A DNA stretch of 16,262 nucleotides from Candidatus Pelagibacter sp. (GCA_028225715.1 JAOIXS010000020.1:1-16262), one strand, 5' to 3'. Shown: positions 7,586-16,262, numbered from the stretch's first letter. Notes: generated by a model not told the origin, from the sequence alone. Numbers and translations: made by a program.

Positions 7586-8179
7586 TTAATAAAGGTTTTG
7601 AGCTGCTACCATTGAAAGTAACATTGGTATCGATAAAAGAGTATTTGTTCTTGAAAACAACATTGCTGTTCTTGCTGATTTTGCTTTAACATCAGGTTCA
7701 CACTCAACCATACCTAATGCTCTTTTTTGATTTGGCCAAATTATAAACCAAACATTATAAGCCATATATAAACCAAGCCACATCCCAATACCTATAGCTG
7801 TATTTTTTCCACCATCACCTAATGTCATAGCATCGTGTAAATAACCATTCAGATAAGCTAAAATTAATCCTGACAGAACTGTCAGTAATGCAGCGTATCT
7901 AAAATAAAACAAAGCAGCTGGAGCAATAACTTTACCTATAGCAGGTTTTTGTTCGTCAGGGATTTTTGGCATATTTGGAATTTGTACAAAGTTAAAATAC
8001 CAAAGTAAACCAATCCACATTATAGCAACTGTTACATGAATAAATCTTGTTAACCAACTCCAAAAAATTGTATCAAAATCAAAACCATCATTACCATAAA
8101 ATAACCCTAGAAAAAAAATTATTGCTAAAGCTAATGATGCGTGAATAGTTTTTGGAAGTGATGATAGTAAATTACCCAT
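7586..8179 (-). CDS. PuuD-family (urate oxidase N-terminal domain) membrane protein, stand-alone domain
   Basis: The product has 197 residues with about five membrane helices (near 14-28, 44-65, 94-113, 129-149 and 180-195). The RFIHV...IMWIGLLWYFNFVQ segment and the C-terminal SRTNTLLSIPM (176-186) match my recollection of the membrane domain of PuuD urate hydroxylase (Pfam Urate_ox_N / DUF989). Full PuuD proteins carry a C-terminal cytochrome c domain with CxxCH; none is present here, and no purine-catabolism gene is nearby, so urate oxidation is not supported. Intramembrane histidines such as His48 could bind haem, but that is inference. I prefer the ATG at 8179; a GTG at 8191 would add four residues. 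The gene lies 27 bp after the uvrA stop and is probably co-transcribed with it. It converges on secF. Confidence 0.75.
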   Translation of the reverse strand: MGNLLSSLPKTIHASLALAIIFFLGLFYGNDGFDFDTIFWSWLTRFIHVTVAIMWIGLLWYFNFVQIPNMPKIPDEQKPAIGKVIAPAALFYFRYAALLTVLSGLILAYLNGYLHDAMTLGDGGKNTAIGIGMWLGLYMAYNVWFIIWPNQKRALGMVECEPDVKAKSARTAMLFSRTNTLLSIPMLLSMVAAQNLY

Positions 8180-8206
8180 AATTAGAATCACTTATACACT
8201 AAATGT

Positions 8207-11086
8207 TTAAATCTTTAACTTCTTTTTAAATTTTTCTTCCAGCATGGGTTTCAAGAATTCACCAGTATAACTACCTTTTATTTTGATAATATCCTCAGGT
8301 TTGCCCTCTGCGATAATATTTCCACCTTTGACACCACCTTCAGGACCCATATCAACAATATAATCAGCTGTTTTGATTACATCCAAATTATGCTCAATAA
8401 CAACAACTGTATTTCCTAGAGCTACAAATGTATGAAGTATTTCTAGTAGTTTTTTAATATCATGCTGATGAAGACCCGTTGTTGGTTCATCTAATATGTA
8501 CATGGTTCTTCCTGTAGATCTTTTTGATAATTCCTTAGCTAATTTAATACGTTGAGCTTCACCACCGGATAGTGTTGTTGCCTGCTGTCCAATCTTTATA
8601 TACCCAAGGCCTACTTTTTTTAGTGTTAATAGTTTTGTTTTAATATTTGAAATATTTTCGAAATACTCACATCCCTCGTCTACAGACATATCCAATACAT
8701 CGGCAATACTTTTATCTTTAAATTTTATCTCTAGAGTTTCTCTATTGTACCTGGTTCCCTTGCATTCATCACACTGGATATAAACATCAGGTAAGAAGTG
8801 CATCTCGTATGTAATTACACCATCACCTTCACAAGCTTCACATCTTCCACCTTTAACATTAAAAGAAAATCTGCCTGGCTTATATCCTCTTGTTTTTGAC
8901 TCTGGTAGTGCTGTAAACCAATCTCTAATGGGGCCAAAAGCTCCTGTATAAGTTGCTGGGTTTGATCTAGGTGTTCTTCCAATAGGAGACTGATCTATAT
9001 CAATTATCTTATCTATAAGCTCTACACCTTTATAACTCTTAAACTCTTTAGGGACTTTTCTAGCTTTGTTATTCAAGGTTAAATTTAATGCATGATATAA
9101 TGTTTGTAATATTAGTGTTGATTTACCGCTACCTGAAACACCAGTTACGCAAGTAAAACTTCCTGTTGGAATTTTAAGATTAACGTTGTTCAAGTTATTT
9201 CCACTAGCACCATTAATTTCAACAAATCTTCCATTTTTTGCAAGCCTTCTGGTTCTTGGAATTTCTATATACTTTTTATGAGATAAGTATTGACCAGTAA
9301 TACTGTTTTTATTTTTTAGTATTTCATCATAAGTACCTTGTGCAATTATTTCACCACCATTATTTCCGGCTTCTGGACCCATATCTATTATATGATCTGC
9401 ATTTTCCATCGTTTCCGTATCATGCTCAACAACAATTACAGTGTTACCTAAATCTCTTAGTCTTTTTAATGCATTTATTAATTTAACATTATCTTTTTGA
9501 TGCAATCCTATAGAAGGTTCGTCAAGTACATACAGCACACCAGTTAATCCAGAACCAATTTGTGACGCAAGTCTTATTCTTTGAGCCTCACCTCCAGAAA
9601 GGGTTCCTGACTCTCTTGATAATGTTAAATATTCAAGCCCAACATTTAAAAGGAACGTTAGTCTTTCATTAATTTCTTTTAAAATATGTTCTGCTATCTT
9701 AAATTGTCGTTTATCAAGGTTTTGCTCTAGACCTTTAAACCAATTAGCAGCATCTAAAATAGATTTTTTTGTAACATCACTTATACTCTGATTATCAATT
9801 TTAACACATAAGGCTTCTTCTTTTAACCTATTACCATTACAACCTTCACATGCAGAATCTGATTGATATTCAGCTATCGCTTCTCTTTTCCATTCACTGT
9901 CAGATTCAAGAAATCTTCTTTCAAGATTATTTATTACACCTTCAAAAGTTTTTTTATGAGAATATTTTTCATAACCATCATCATAAACAAACTTAATTTC
10001 TTCTTCATCCGATCCAAACAATATTACATCTCTAAATTTTTTTGGAAGTTTTTTCCATCTCTCATCTAAAGAAATTCCATAATGTTTAGCAATAGAGGCC
10101 AAGGTTTGAGCATAATATAATGTTGTAGATTTGGCCCAAGGTTCTATAGCACCATCTGCTATACTTTTTTTCTCATCAGGAACTACTAAATTTGGATCTA
10201 CATTCAATTTAATACCTATACCTTCACATTCTGCGCAGGCTCCATACGGACTATTAAAAGAAAAAAGTCTTGGCTCAATCTCTTCAATTGTAAAACCACT
10301 TTCTGGACAGGCAAATTTTGTAGAATAAATTAATTTTTCAATTTTTCTAAATTTTTGTGGCAATGTTTCATCTTCATACTCAACAAATACCAATCCATTT
10401 GATAAATTTACAGCTGTCTCAATACTTTCAGCAAGTCTATTACCAAGATTGGAATTCAAAACAATTCTATCAACTAAAACAGATATATCATGCTTGAGTT
10501 TTTTATCTAAATTAGGTGCATTGTCTATTTCGTATATGACTTCATCAATTTTAATTTTTCTAAAACCTCTTCTTTTATAGCTTAAAATATCTTTTCTATA
10601 CTCACCCTTACGACCTCGAACAACTGGCGCATATATATAAATTGTAGATTTTTTTGGTAATTTTTTTATTAAATCAACAATCTGTGTAATTGTTTGTGAT
10701 GTAATTGGCTTTCCTGTGAATGGTGAGTAGGGAACACCAGCTCTCGCATAGAGCACTCGCATATAGTCATAAATTTCAGTAACTGTTGCAACAGTTGACC
10801 TTGGATTTTTAGATGTATTTTTTTGTTCAATAGCTATTGCAGGACTTAATCCTTCAATAAGATCAACGTTAGGCTTTTTCATCTTATCCAAAAATTGACG
10901 AGCATAAGCTGATAAACTTTCAACATATCTTCTTTGTCCCTCTGCATAGACAGTGTCAAATGCTAGTGAGGATTTTCCCGAACCAGAAAGACCAGTAATT
11001 ACAACAAATTGATCTTTGGGTATTTCTACAGAAACATTCTTTAAATTATGCTCCTTTGCACCCTTGATAACTATCTTTTTGATCAT
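8207..11086 (-). CDS. uvrA: Excinuclease ABC subunit A
   Basis: UvrA is the DNA-damage sensor ATPase of nucleotide excision repair; its dimer loads UvrB at lesions. The 959-residue product is of full length. It contains the first Walker [10 protein letters not shown] (33-41), [12 protein letters not shown] near 494, [10 protein letters not shown], the second Walker [10 protein letters not shown] near 650, the second [12 protein letters not shown] near 840 and [10 protein letters not shown] near 868. The C-terminal DNA-binding zinc module is intact (Cys749, Cys752, Cys772, Cys775). The first zinc module reads Cys260, Ser263, Cys284, Cys287, so one ligand is serine; as I recall, alphaproteobacterial UvrA proteins share this. 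The ATG at 11086 faces ssb across an 89-bp spacer with no LexA-type box. Confidence 0.98.
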   Translation of the reverse strand: MIKKIVIKGAKEHNLKNVSVEIPKDQFVVITGLSGSGKSSLAFDTVYAEGQRRYVESLSAYARQFLDKMKKPNVDLIEGLSPAIAIEQKNTSKNPRSTVATVTEIYDYMRVLYARAGVPYSPFTGKPITSQTITQIVDLIKKLPKKSTIYIYAPVVRGRKGEYRKDILSYKRRGFRKIKIDEVIYEIDNAPNLDKKLKHDISVLVDRIVLNSNLGNRLAESIETAVNLSNGLVFVEYEDETLPQKFRKIEKLIYSTKFACPESGFTIEEIEPRLFSFNSPYGACAECEGIGIKLNVDPNLVVPDEKKSIADGAIEPWAKSTTLYYAQTLASIAKHYGISLDERWKKLPKKFRDVILFGSDEEEIKFVYDDGYEKYSHKKTFEGVINNLERRFLESDSEWKREAIAEYQSDSACEGCNGNRLKEEALCVKIDNQSISDVTKKSILDAANWFKGLEQNLDKRQFKIAEHILKEINERLTFLLNVGLEYLTLSRESGTLSGGEAQRIRLASQIGSGLTGVLYVLDEPSIGLHQKDNVKLINALKRLRDLGNTVIVVEHDTETMENADHIIDMGPEAGNNGGEIIAQGTYDEILKNKNSITGQYLSHKKYIEIPRTRRLAKNGRFVEINGASGNNLNNVNLKIPTGSFTCVTGVSGSGKSTLILQTLYHALNLTLNNKARKVPKEFKSYKGVELIDKIIDIDQSPIGRTPRSNPATYTGAFGPIRDWFTALPESKTRGYKPGRFSFNVKGGRCEACEGDGVITYEMHFLPDVYIQCDECKGTRYNRETLEIKFKDKSIADVLDMSVDEGCEYFENISNIKTKLLTLKKVGLGYIKIGQQATTLSGGEAQRIKLAKELSKRSTGRTMYILDEPTTGLHQHDIKKLLEILHTFVALGNTVVVIEHNLDVIKTADYIVDMGPEGGVKGGNIIAEGKPEDIIKIKGSYTGEFLKPMLEEKFKKKLKI

Positions 11087-11175
11087 AATTTTAGTTGCTT
11101 TAAATTAATAAAATTAATATTGAGTTTATATTGTGATATAAAACTAAATAAATAAATAAACATTAATAAAATATT
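11087..11175. promoter_or_regulatory. Divergent uvrA / ssb intergenic region (promoters inferred)
   Basis: This 89-bp, almost pure A+T spacer separates two divergently transcribed genes, so it should hold both promoters. A TTGAGT (11120-11125) and a GATATAAA string (from 11135) are promoter-like, but their spacing is not canonical and I do not assign boxes. I found neither the alphaproteobacterial SOS box (GTTC-N7-GTTC) nor its reverse complement, and no CTG-N10-CAG operator, although uvrA and ssb are classical SOS genes. AAATAAATAAATAAA-like short repeats lie just before ssb. Confidence 0.55.
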
Positions 11176-11634
11176 ATGGCTGGAAGTTTAAATAAAGTAT
11201 TATTAATTGGGCGATTAGGCGCAGACCCAGAAATCAAACAAATGTCGAATGGCAAAAGTCTTGCTACCTTAAGTTTAGCTACTAGCCAATCTTGGAAAGA
11301 TAAAGCAACTGGCGAAAAAAAAGAAAAAACAGAATGGCACCGAATAGTTGTATTCAATGATGGGTTAGTAAATGTTGTTCAACAATATTTAAAAAAAGGT
11401 GCTCAAATTTATGTTGAAGGACAAATAACTACTAGAAAATGGAAAGATGAACAATCTGGACAAGACAAGTATTCTACAGAAATTGTAATTCAAGGATATA
11501 ACTCTTCCCTAACAATGTTAGGTGGCGGTAATACAGGTGGTGGAATTCAAAATGATAACACGCAAGCACCTGCTAGTAATTTTGAAGATAGTCCACAAGC
11601 TTCAAATGATATGGATGACGAAATTCCATTTTAG
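11176..11634 (+). CDS. ssb: Single-stranded DNA-binding protein
   Basis: SSB coats single-stranded DNA in replication, repair and recombination and recruits partner proteins through its tail. The 152-residue product has an OB-fold over about residues 1-112, starting [19 protein letters not shown], with TEWHRIVVF and [13 protein letters not shown] as landmarks. A glycine/asparagine-rich linker (116-140) follows, and it ends in the acidic DDEIPF tip (147-152) that binds RecQ, Pol III chi and other partners. There is no clear Shine-Dalgarno site, but the start gives the standard N-terminus. It heads the ssb-gyrA-coaD-ppi-tgt run; gyrA begins 5 bp after its stop. Confidence 0.97.
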   Translation: MAGSLNKVLLIGRLGADPEIKQMSNGKSLATLSLATSQSWKDKATGEKKEKTEWHRIVVFNDGLVNVVQQYLKKGAQIYVEGQITTRKWKDEQSGQDKYSTEIVIQGYNSSLTMLGGGNTGGGIQNDNTQAPASNFEDSPQASNDMDDEIPF

Positions 11635-11639
11635 TTTCT

Positions 11640-14189
11640 ATGAAAGACACAGAAATACCTAAAGATAAAAATATCAAACTTATCTCAATGCATGATGAGA
11701 TGAGCTCATCGTATTTGTCGTATGCCATGAGTGTAATTGTAAGTAGGGCTCTTCCTGATGTTAGGGATGGACTTAAACCTGTTCATAGAAGAATATTATT
11801 TGCCATGTATAAAGGTGGTTACGATTGGTCAAAACAATTCAGAAAATCTGCAAGAATAGTTGGAGATGTTATTGGTAAATATCACCCACATGGAGATCAG
11901 TCTGTTTATGACGCTCTAGTTAGAATGGTTCAGGATTTTTCTATGAGTTTACCTCTTGTTCAGGGCCAAGGTAACTTTGGATCTATTGATGGAGATCCAG
12001 CTGCGGCTATGAGATATACAGAAACAAGATTGGCTAAAGTATCACAATACTTAATAGACGATATCGAAAAAGATACTATCGAATACAAGAGTAACTACGA
12101 TGAAACAGAAAAAGAACCATCTGTTTTACCCGCTCAATATCCCAATTTATTAGTTAATGGAGCTGGTGGTATTGCAGTTGGGATGGCAACAAGTATACCT
12201 CCACATAATTTAGGTGAAATCATTGATGGAACATTAGCCTTAATTGACAATAAAGATATTAAGATTAAAGAGTTAATGAAACACATTCCAGGTCCTGATT
12301 TTCCAACAGGTGGTGTCATCATCGGAAAAGAAATTATTAAAGCTGGATATAATGTAGGTCGTGGGTCATTTAAAATTAGAGGTGAAATTAGTGTTGAAGC
12401 ACAAAAAAATGGTAGAGAAAGACTAGTTATTACATCTGTACCTTATCAAGTTAATAAATCAGTCTTAAATGAAAGAATTGCCCAACTCGTTAGAGAGAAA
12501 AAAATTGAAGGAATAAAAGATATTAGAGATGAGTCTAATAGAGAAGGAATTAGAGTAGCAATTGATTTAAGAAATGGTGTTGAGCCAGAAACTATTAAAC
12601 GATTACTTTATAAAAACACTTCGATAGAAAGTTCTTTTGGTTTTAACACTTTAGCTATCGTTGATGGCAAACCTAAAATATGTAATTTAAAAGAATTTTT
12701 AACAAATTTTTTAACATTTCGTGAAGATGTTGTAATTAAGAAAACTAAATTTGACTTAAAAAAAGCGGAAGACAGAGCTCATATTTTGATTGGGCTGTCT
12801 GTATCTGTTGAGAATTTAGATAAAATTATAAAGATTATACGATCTTCAAAAACCCCCGATGACGCTAAAAAATCATTATTAAACACTAAGTGGAAAATTA
12901 ATAAATCTTTAAAGTTAATTTCACTTGTCGAAGATAAGAAGGGAAAAAATTTATACTCATTATCTGATCCTCAAGTAATTGCTATTTTAGAACTTAGACT
13001 TCAAAAACTTACAGCTCTAGGTATTAATGAAATAGAAGTCGAAATTAAAAAATTAGCTGATCTAATTAAGGGATATAAGAAAATAATTAATTCTAAAAAA
13101 GAACTTTTAAACGTAATAAGTGAAGAGCTTAAAACTATTAAAGAAAAGTTTGCTGTACCACGAAGAACTAAAATTATAGATGCTATTTTAAACTATGATA
13201 TTGAAGAGACTATTCAAAAAGAGTCTGTTATTATTACAGTTACACTTCAGGGATATATTAAAAGAGGAGCATTAAGCAGCGTTAAACAACAAAAAAGAGG
13301 TGGCAAAGGTAAATCTGGGATTACAACAAGAGATGAAGATTCTGTAGTACAAACTTTATCAGTTAACACACACACTTCTGTTCTTTTTTTTTCGACTGAA
13401 GGACTTGTCTACAAAATTAAAGCTTGGAAGATACCTGAGGGATCAACTACATCAAAAGGTAAATCTCTATTTAATATATTACCTTTAAAAAATCATCAAT
13501 CTATCAGTTCAATTATGCCATTTCCTGATGATGAAAGTGATACAAAAAACCTTCAAATTGTTTTTGCAACTGCAAAGGGTAAGGTTAGAAAAAACAGTTT
13601 AGAAGACTTTTCTTCCATTAATTCAGCTGGAAAAATTGCGATAAAATTAGATCCAAATGATAAAATTGTAGGTGTTGAAATTTGTAAAGACGATCAAGAT
13701 GTAATGCTAAGTACAAAAAATGGTAAATGCATCAGATTTGAATCAAAAAAACTAAGAATATTTAAGGGTAGATCCTCTAAAGGTATAAAGGGTATAGAGT
13801 TATCACCTAATGACGAGATCGTTTCTCTTTCAATAACAAATAAAGAAAAAACAAAAAAAGATTCTAAATCTGAAGGAAGATTTGTTTTATCAATTACAGA
13901 AAATGGATATGGTAAAAAAACTTTGAACAATGAATATAGAGTTACCAATAGAGGCGGTAAAGGCATAATTGGAATTGTTAACTCACCTAGAAATGGCAGT
14001 ATATGTTCGTCATTTCCTGTTATCGAGGGAGATGATGTAATGATTTCAACAAATAAAGGTAGGGTGATTAGAGTTGCTGTTAAAGAAATCAGAACAGCTG
14101 GAAGAAATACTCAAGGTGTAAGAATTATCAAATTATCTGGTGATGAAAAAGTTGTTTCAGCAATAAAAATTGATGATAACTTGGAGTAA
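11640..14189 (+). CDS. gyrA: DNA gyrase subunit A
   Basis: GyrA is the breakage-reunion subunit of DNA gyrase, which introduces negative supercoils with GyrB. The 849-residue product carries the catalytic tyrosine at residue 126 (AAMRYTETR) and the winged-helix/tower/coiled-coil core. The C-terminal beta-pinwheel has its GyrA box QKRGGKG at 551-557 (lysine replaces the first arginine of the common QRRGGKG), so it is gyrase rather than ParC. In the quinolone-determining region the sequence is [10 protein letters not shown]: Gln87 stands where Escherichia coli has Ser83, and Asp91 matches Asp87. The C-terminus is short and only weakly acidic. The start lies 5 bp after ssb. The stop shares one base with the coaD start (TAATG). 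Confidence 0.98.
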   Translation: MKDTEIPKDKNIKLISMHDEMSSSYLSYAMSVIVSRALPDVRDGLKPVHRRILFAMYKGGYDWSKQFRKSARIVGDVIGKYHPHGDQSVYDALVRMVQDFSMSLPLVQGQGNFGSIDGDPAAAMRYTETRLAKVSQYLIDDIEKDTIEYKSNYDETEKEPSVLPAQYPNLLVNGAGGIAVGMATSIPPHNLGEIIDGTLALIDNKDIKIKELMKHIPGPDFPTGGVIIGKEIIKAGYNVGRGSFKIRGEISVEAQKNGRERLVITSVPYQVNKSVLNERIAQLVREKKIEGIKDIRDESNREGIRVAIDLRNGVEPETIKRLLYKNTSIESSFGFNTLAIVDGKPKICNLKEFLTNFLTFREDVVIKKTKFDLKKAEDRAHILIGLSVSVENLDKIIKIIRSSKTPDDAKKSLLNTKWKINKSLKLISLVEDKKGKNLYSLSDPQVIAILELRLQKLTALGINEIEVEIKKLADLIKGYKKIINSKKELLNVISEELKTIKEKFAVPRRTKIIDAILNYDIEETIQKESVIITVTLQGYIKRGALSSVKQQKRGGKGKSGITTRDEDSVVQTLSVNTHTSVLFFSTEGLVYKIKAWKIPEGSTTSKGKSLFNILPLKNHQSISSIMPFPDDESDTKNLQIVFATAKGKVRKNSLEDFSSINSAGKIAIKLDPNDKIVGVEICKDDQDVMLSTKNGKCIRFESKKLRIFKGRSSKGIKGIELSPNDEIVSLSITNKEKTKKDSKSEGRFVLSITENGYGKKTLNNEYRVTNRGGKGIIGIVNSPRNGSICSSFPVIEGDDVMISTNKGRVIRVAVKEIRTAGRNTQGVRIIKLSGDEKVVSAIKIDDNLE
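14183..14186 (+). promoter_or_regulatory. Ribosome-binding site of coaD (GGAG) inside the gyrA end
   Basis: A GGAG within the last gyrA codons lies two bases before the coaD ATG. Together with the TAATG overlap it favours re-initiation by ribosomes ending gyrA, although the spacing is shorter than ideal. Confidence 0.45.
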
Positions 14190-14683
14190 TGAAAAAAGTT
14201 GCCGTATATCCTGGAACATTCGACCCAATTACTTTTGGCCATATTGATGTTATAAAAAAAGCTTTAAGATTATTTGATAAAGTTATTATTGCTGCTTCTG
14301 ATGGTGCTAATAAAAATTATCTTTTCAATTCACTTGAAAGAGTGCAATTAATTAAAAAAGCACTATTTGTTGATTTAAAATTTGATAAAAAGAAGATTGA
14401 AGTTATTTCATTTACATCATTAACAACTGATTTATGCAAAAAATACAAATCTAATATTATCTTAAGAGGCTTAAGAGCAGTATCTGATTTCGAATATGAA
14501 TTTCAATTAGCTGGAATGAATAGAAAATTGAATAGCAATATAGAAACAATCTTTTTAATGTCTGATGTTGAAAATCAAATCATTTCATCAAGATTTGTTA
14601 AAGAAATAGTCAGACTAAAAGGTGATATCAAAAAATTTGCTACAAAAAGTACAATAAAGTCACTAAAAGATAAATATGAATAA
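14189..14683 (+). CDS. coaD: Phosphopantetheine adenylyltransferase
   Basis: CoaD transfers AMP from ATP to 4'-phosphopantetheine to give dephospho-CoA, the penultimate step of coenzyme A synthesis. The 164-residue product is of standard length for this nucleotidyltransferase. It shows GTFDPITFGH (9-18) with the T/HxGH nucleotide-binding motif (Thr15-His18), LRGLRAVSDFEYE (92-104) and the ISSRFVKE motif (132-139) corresponding to the ISSxxVRE ATP-binding signature. It overlaps gyrA by one base and the following ppi gene by 8 bp. The gyrA-coaD-ppi order is common in alphaproteobacteria and does not imply a functional link. Confidence 0.97.
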   Translation: MKKVAVYPGTFDPITFGHIDVIKKALRLFDKVIIAASDGANKNYLFNSLERVQLIKKALFVDLKFDKKKIEVISFTSLTTDLCKKYKSNIILRGLRAVSDFEYEFQLAGMNRKLNSNIETIFLMSDVENQIISSRFVKEIVRLKGDIKKFATKSTIKSLKDKYE

Positions 14684-15230
14684 ACTTATAACAAAATTTT
14701 TAATTTTATTTTTTATACTAACCAACAACATAATCGCGAAGGAGAATATAATGATTTTAAAACTTAAAGATGGAGACATTAAAATAGAACTTTTTGAAGA
14801 CGTGGCACCTAATCACGTAAAAAGAATTAAACAATTAGCAAAAGATGGTAAATACGATGGCGTTGTATTTCACAGAGTGATTGATGGCTTTATGGCTCAA
14901 ACAGGTGATGTGCAGTTTGGTAACTCTTCTAATGATCAATTTGATCTAAAAAGAGCAGGCATGGGCGGTTCTGATTTACCAGATCTTAAAGAAGAATTTA
15001 GTGACTTACCTCATGAAAGAGGAACTTTGTCTATGGCTAGATCACAAGATCCAAATAGTGCTAATAGTCAATTTTTTATTTGTTTCAAAGAGGCTTCATT
15101 CCTAGATAGACAATATACTGTTTTTGGTAAAGTTATTGAGGGTATGGATATAGTTGATAAAATTAAAAGAGGAGATCAAAATAATAACGGTTCTGTTTCT
15201 AACCCAGATAAAATTATTAGCTTTAAATAA
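14676..15230 (+). CDS. Cyclophilin-type peptidyl-prolyl cis-trans isomerase, probably exported
   Basis: Cyclophilins catalyse cis-trans isomerisation of prolyl bonds. The 184-residue product has a signal-peptide-like N-terminus: lysines 3 and 7, a hydrophobic core at 8-20 and a plausible cut after Ala21. The domain then shows FHRVIDGFMAQTG (65-77), with Arg67, Phe72 and Gln75 matching human CypA Arg55, Phe60 and Gln63, and SQFFICF (131-137). Phe142 stands at the CypA Trp121 position, as in many bacterial enzymes. A second in-frame ATG (14751, Met26) is preceded by a strong AAGGAG and would give a cytosolic 159-residue form. Relatives I recall carry a KEN/PEN-type segment just before that point, which favours the long start. 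It overlaps coaD by 8 bp. Confidence 0.92.
   Translation: MNKLITKFLILFFILTNNIIAKENIMILKLKDGDIKIELFEDVAPNHVKRIKQLAKDGKYDGVVFHRVIDGFMAQTGDVQFGNSSNDQFDLKRAGMGGSDLPDLKEEFSDLPHERGTLSMARSQDPNSANSQFFICFKEASFLDRQYTVFGKVIEGMDIVDKIKRGDQNNNGSVSNPDKIISFK
14739..14744 (+). promoter_or_regulatory. Possible internal ribosome-binding site in the cyclophilin gene (AAGGAG)
   Basis: A perfect AAGGAG lies six bases before the in-frame ATG at 14751, just past the predicted signal-peptide cleavage point. Most genes in this window start without such a site, so its strength and placement are notable. Whether it is used is inference. Confidence 0.45.
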
Positions 15231-15247
15231 TACTAATAAACATTTCA

Positions 15248-16262
15248 ATGACATTAAAAAATTTCAAATTTAATGTCGTTGAAAATGATAAATTTGCAAG
15301 AACTGGTATTATTGAAACCCATAGAGGTAACATTCAAACACCTGCTTTCATGCCTGTCGGTACACAGGCAACCGTAAAAGCTTGCCTTATTGATGATGTT
15401 ATTAAAACTGGCTCTGAAATAATATTATCTAACACCTATCACTTAATGATTAGACCAGGCGTAGATAGAATAATTTCTGCAGGAGGACTTCACAAGTTTA
15501 TGAATTGTAAGCTTCCCATACTTACAGATTCTGGTGGGTTTCAAGTTATGTCACTTTCGAAATTAAACAAAGTAGACAGAGAAAAGGGTGCGATATTTAA
15601 CTCTCATGTAGATGGTAAAAAATTCATATTAAGTCCAGAAGAAAGCATAAGAGTTCAAAAAGGATTAGACTCAGATATTGTTATGATTATGGACGAGTGT
15701 CCTAAGAAAACTACTGACTATAATGCAATTAATAAATCCATGGAACTATCCATATACTGGGCTGAAAGATCTAAAATAGCTTTTGGTTTAAATCCACACA
15801 AAGCTTTATTTGGAATAGTCCAGGGTGGTTTATTTAAAGATTTAAGAAATAAATCTCTTAATGAGTTAATTAAAATTGGCTTTGATGGATATGCGATTGG
15901 AGGACTTGCCGTAGGAGAAAGTCAAAATGAAATGTTTAGTGTTCTAGATGATTTAAAGAATATTATGCCCGATGATAAACCTAGATATTTAATGGGGGTT
16001 GGAACGCCAGCTGATATTTTGGGAGCTGTTAAGAGAGGTGTTGATATGTTTGACTGTGTAATGCCTACGAGATCTGGAAGAACCGGTTTAGCTTTTACTT
16101 GGAAAGGACGTATAAATATTAAAAATAATAAATTTAAAAATGATAATGAGCCTCTTGATCCTAGTTGTTCAAATTTAAATCTTAACAAGTATTCAAAAAA
16201 CTATCTAAATCATCTATTTAATACGAATGAAATCTTAGGTTCTACACTTTTAACCTTACATA
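15248..16262 (+). CDS. tgt: Queuine/preQ1 tRNA-guanine transglycosylase, 3'-truncated by the window edge, with an altered zinc site
   Basis: Bacterial Tgt exchanges guanine-34 for preQ1 in GUN-anticodon tRNAs, a step in queuosine formation. From the ATG at 15248, 338 codons are visible; about 30-40 are probably missing. TDSGGFQVM contains Asp94 (Escherichia coli Asp89), FGIVQGG and GGLAVGE are present, and Asp269 in FDCVMPTR matches the nucleophile Asp264. All numbering is offset by +5. At the zinc site, where Escherichia coli has Cys302, Cys304, Cys307 and His333, this protein has Cys307, Asn309, Leu312 and His338, so two of the three cysteine ligands are gone although flanking residues (PLDP, YL.HL, NEILG) align without gaps. 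It starts 17 bp after the ppi stop; queA, often placed between them, is absent. Confidence 0.95.
   Translation, partial: MTLKNFKFNVVENDKFARTGIIETHRGNIQTPAFMPVGTQATVKACLIDDVIKTGSEIILSNTYHLMIRPGVDRIISAGGLHKFMNCKLPILTDSGGFQVMSLSKLNKVDREKGAIFNSHVDGKKFILSPEESIRVQKGLDSDIVMIMDECPKKTTDYNAINKSMELSIYWAERSKIAFGLNPHKALFGIVQGGLFKDLRNKSLNELIKIGFDGYAIGGLAVGESQNEMFSVLDDLKNIMPDDKPRYLMGVGTPADILGAVKRGVDMFDCVMPTRSGRTGLAFTWKGRINIKNNKFKNDNEPLDPSCSNLNLNKYSKNYLNHLFNTNEILGSTLLTLH

Noticed and set aside
10280..10312. UvrA first zinc module with Ser263 in place of a cysteine (CPES instead of CPxC)
   Set aside because: To my knowledge alphaproteobacterial UvrA proteins commonly read CPxSGFT here, so this looks like a lineage trait rather than a novelty. 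The C-terminal zinc module is intact.
11163..11357. Antisense 64-residue frame over the start of ssb
   Set aside because: It mirrors the conserved OB-fold coding region, has no domain signature, and ends within the divergent spacer without any supporting signal.
13926..13990. A second GyrA-box-like NRGGKG motif in gyrA
   Set aside because: Degenerate copies of this motif recur in the blades of the GyrA C-terminal pinwheel. The true box is at residues 551-557, so this is normal architecture.

Overview
This window comes from an AT-rich (roughly 30% G+C by eye), densely packed alphaproteobacterial genome. The gene order is the alphaproteobacterial one: nagZ-scpA-scpB-tatABC-serS, then yajC-secD-secF, and the divergent pair uvrA / ssb-gyrA-coaD-ppi-tgt. 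Together with the very short spacers and overlapping starts, this suggests a streamlined marine lineage such as SAR11/Pelagibacterales or a relative (HIMB59-like). That placement is inference, not a database result.

Layout. Bases 2-865 hold the 3' part of nagZ (peptidoglycan recycling). Next come scpA and scpB (condensin accessory proteins), joined by an ATGA overlap. Then tatA, tatB and tatC (the complete twin-arginine translocase) run into serS (seryl-tRNA synthetase) through overlapping frames. After a 53-bp gap, yajC-secD-secF encode the Sec accessory complex. The window therefore carries two protein-export modules in one co-directional run of about 7.5 kb. On the minus strand lie uvrA (nucleotide excision repair) and, downstream of it, a five-helix membrane protein of the PuuD/urate-oxidase N-terminal family. 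The membrane protein ends tail-to-tail with secF, 2 bp apart. An 89-bp divergent spacer separates uvrA from ssb, which leads the plus-strand run ssb-gyrA-coaD-ppi-tgt. tgt runs off the right edge.

Nearly everything is conserved housekeeping. I saw no mobile element, CRISPR array, tRNA/rRNA gene, integrase or phage gene, and no convincing intrinsic terminator. No gap without a gene exceeds about 90 bp. I do not see a new multi-gene system here. The points most worth a second look are: a tRNA-guanine transglycosylase that keeps its catalytic aspartates but has lost two of the three zinc-binding cysteines; an orphan PuuD-type membrane domain without its cytochrome c part or purine-catabolism neighbours; a cyclophilin with a signal peptide and a strong internal ribosome-binding site in front of a second ATG; a 10-A tract at the tatB-tatC junction where losing one A would fuse the two proteins in frame; and the absence of surE/pcm and queA from positions they often occupy in related genomes.
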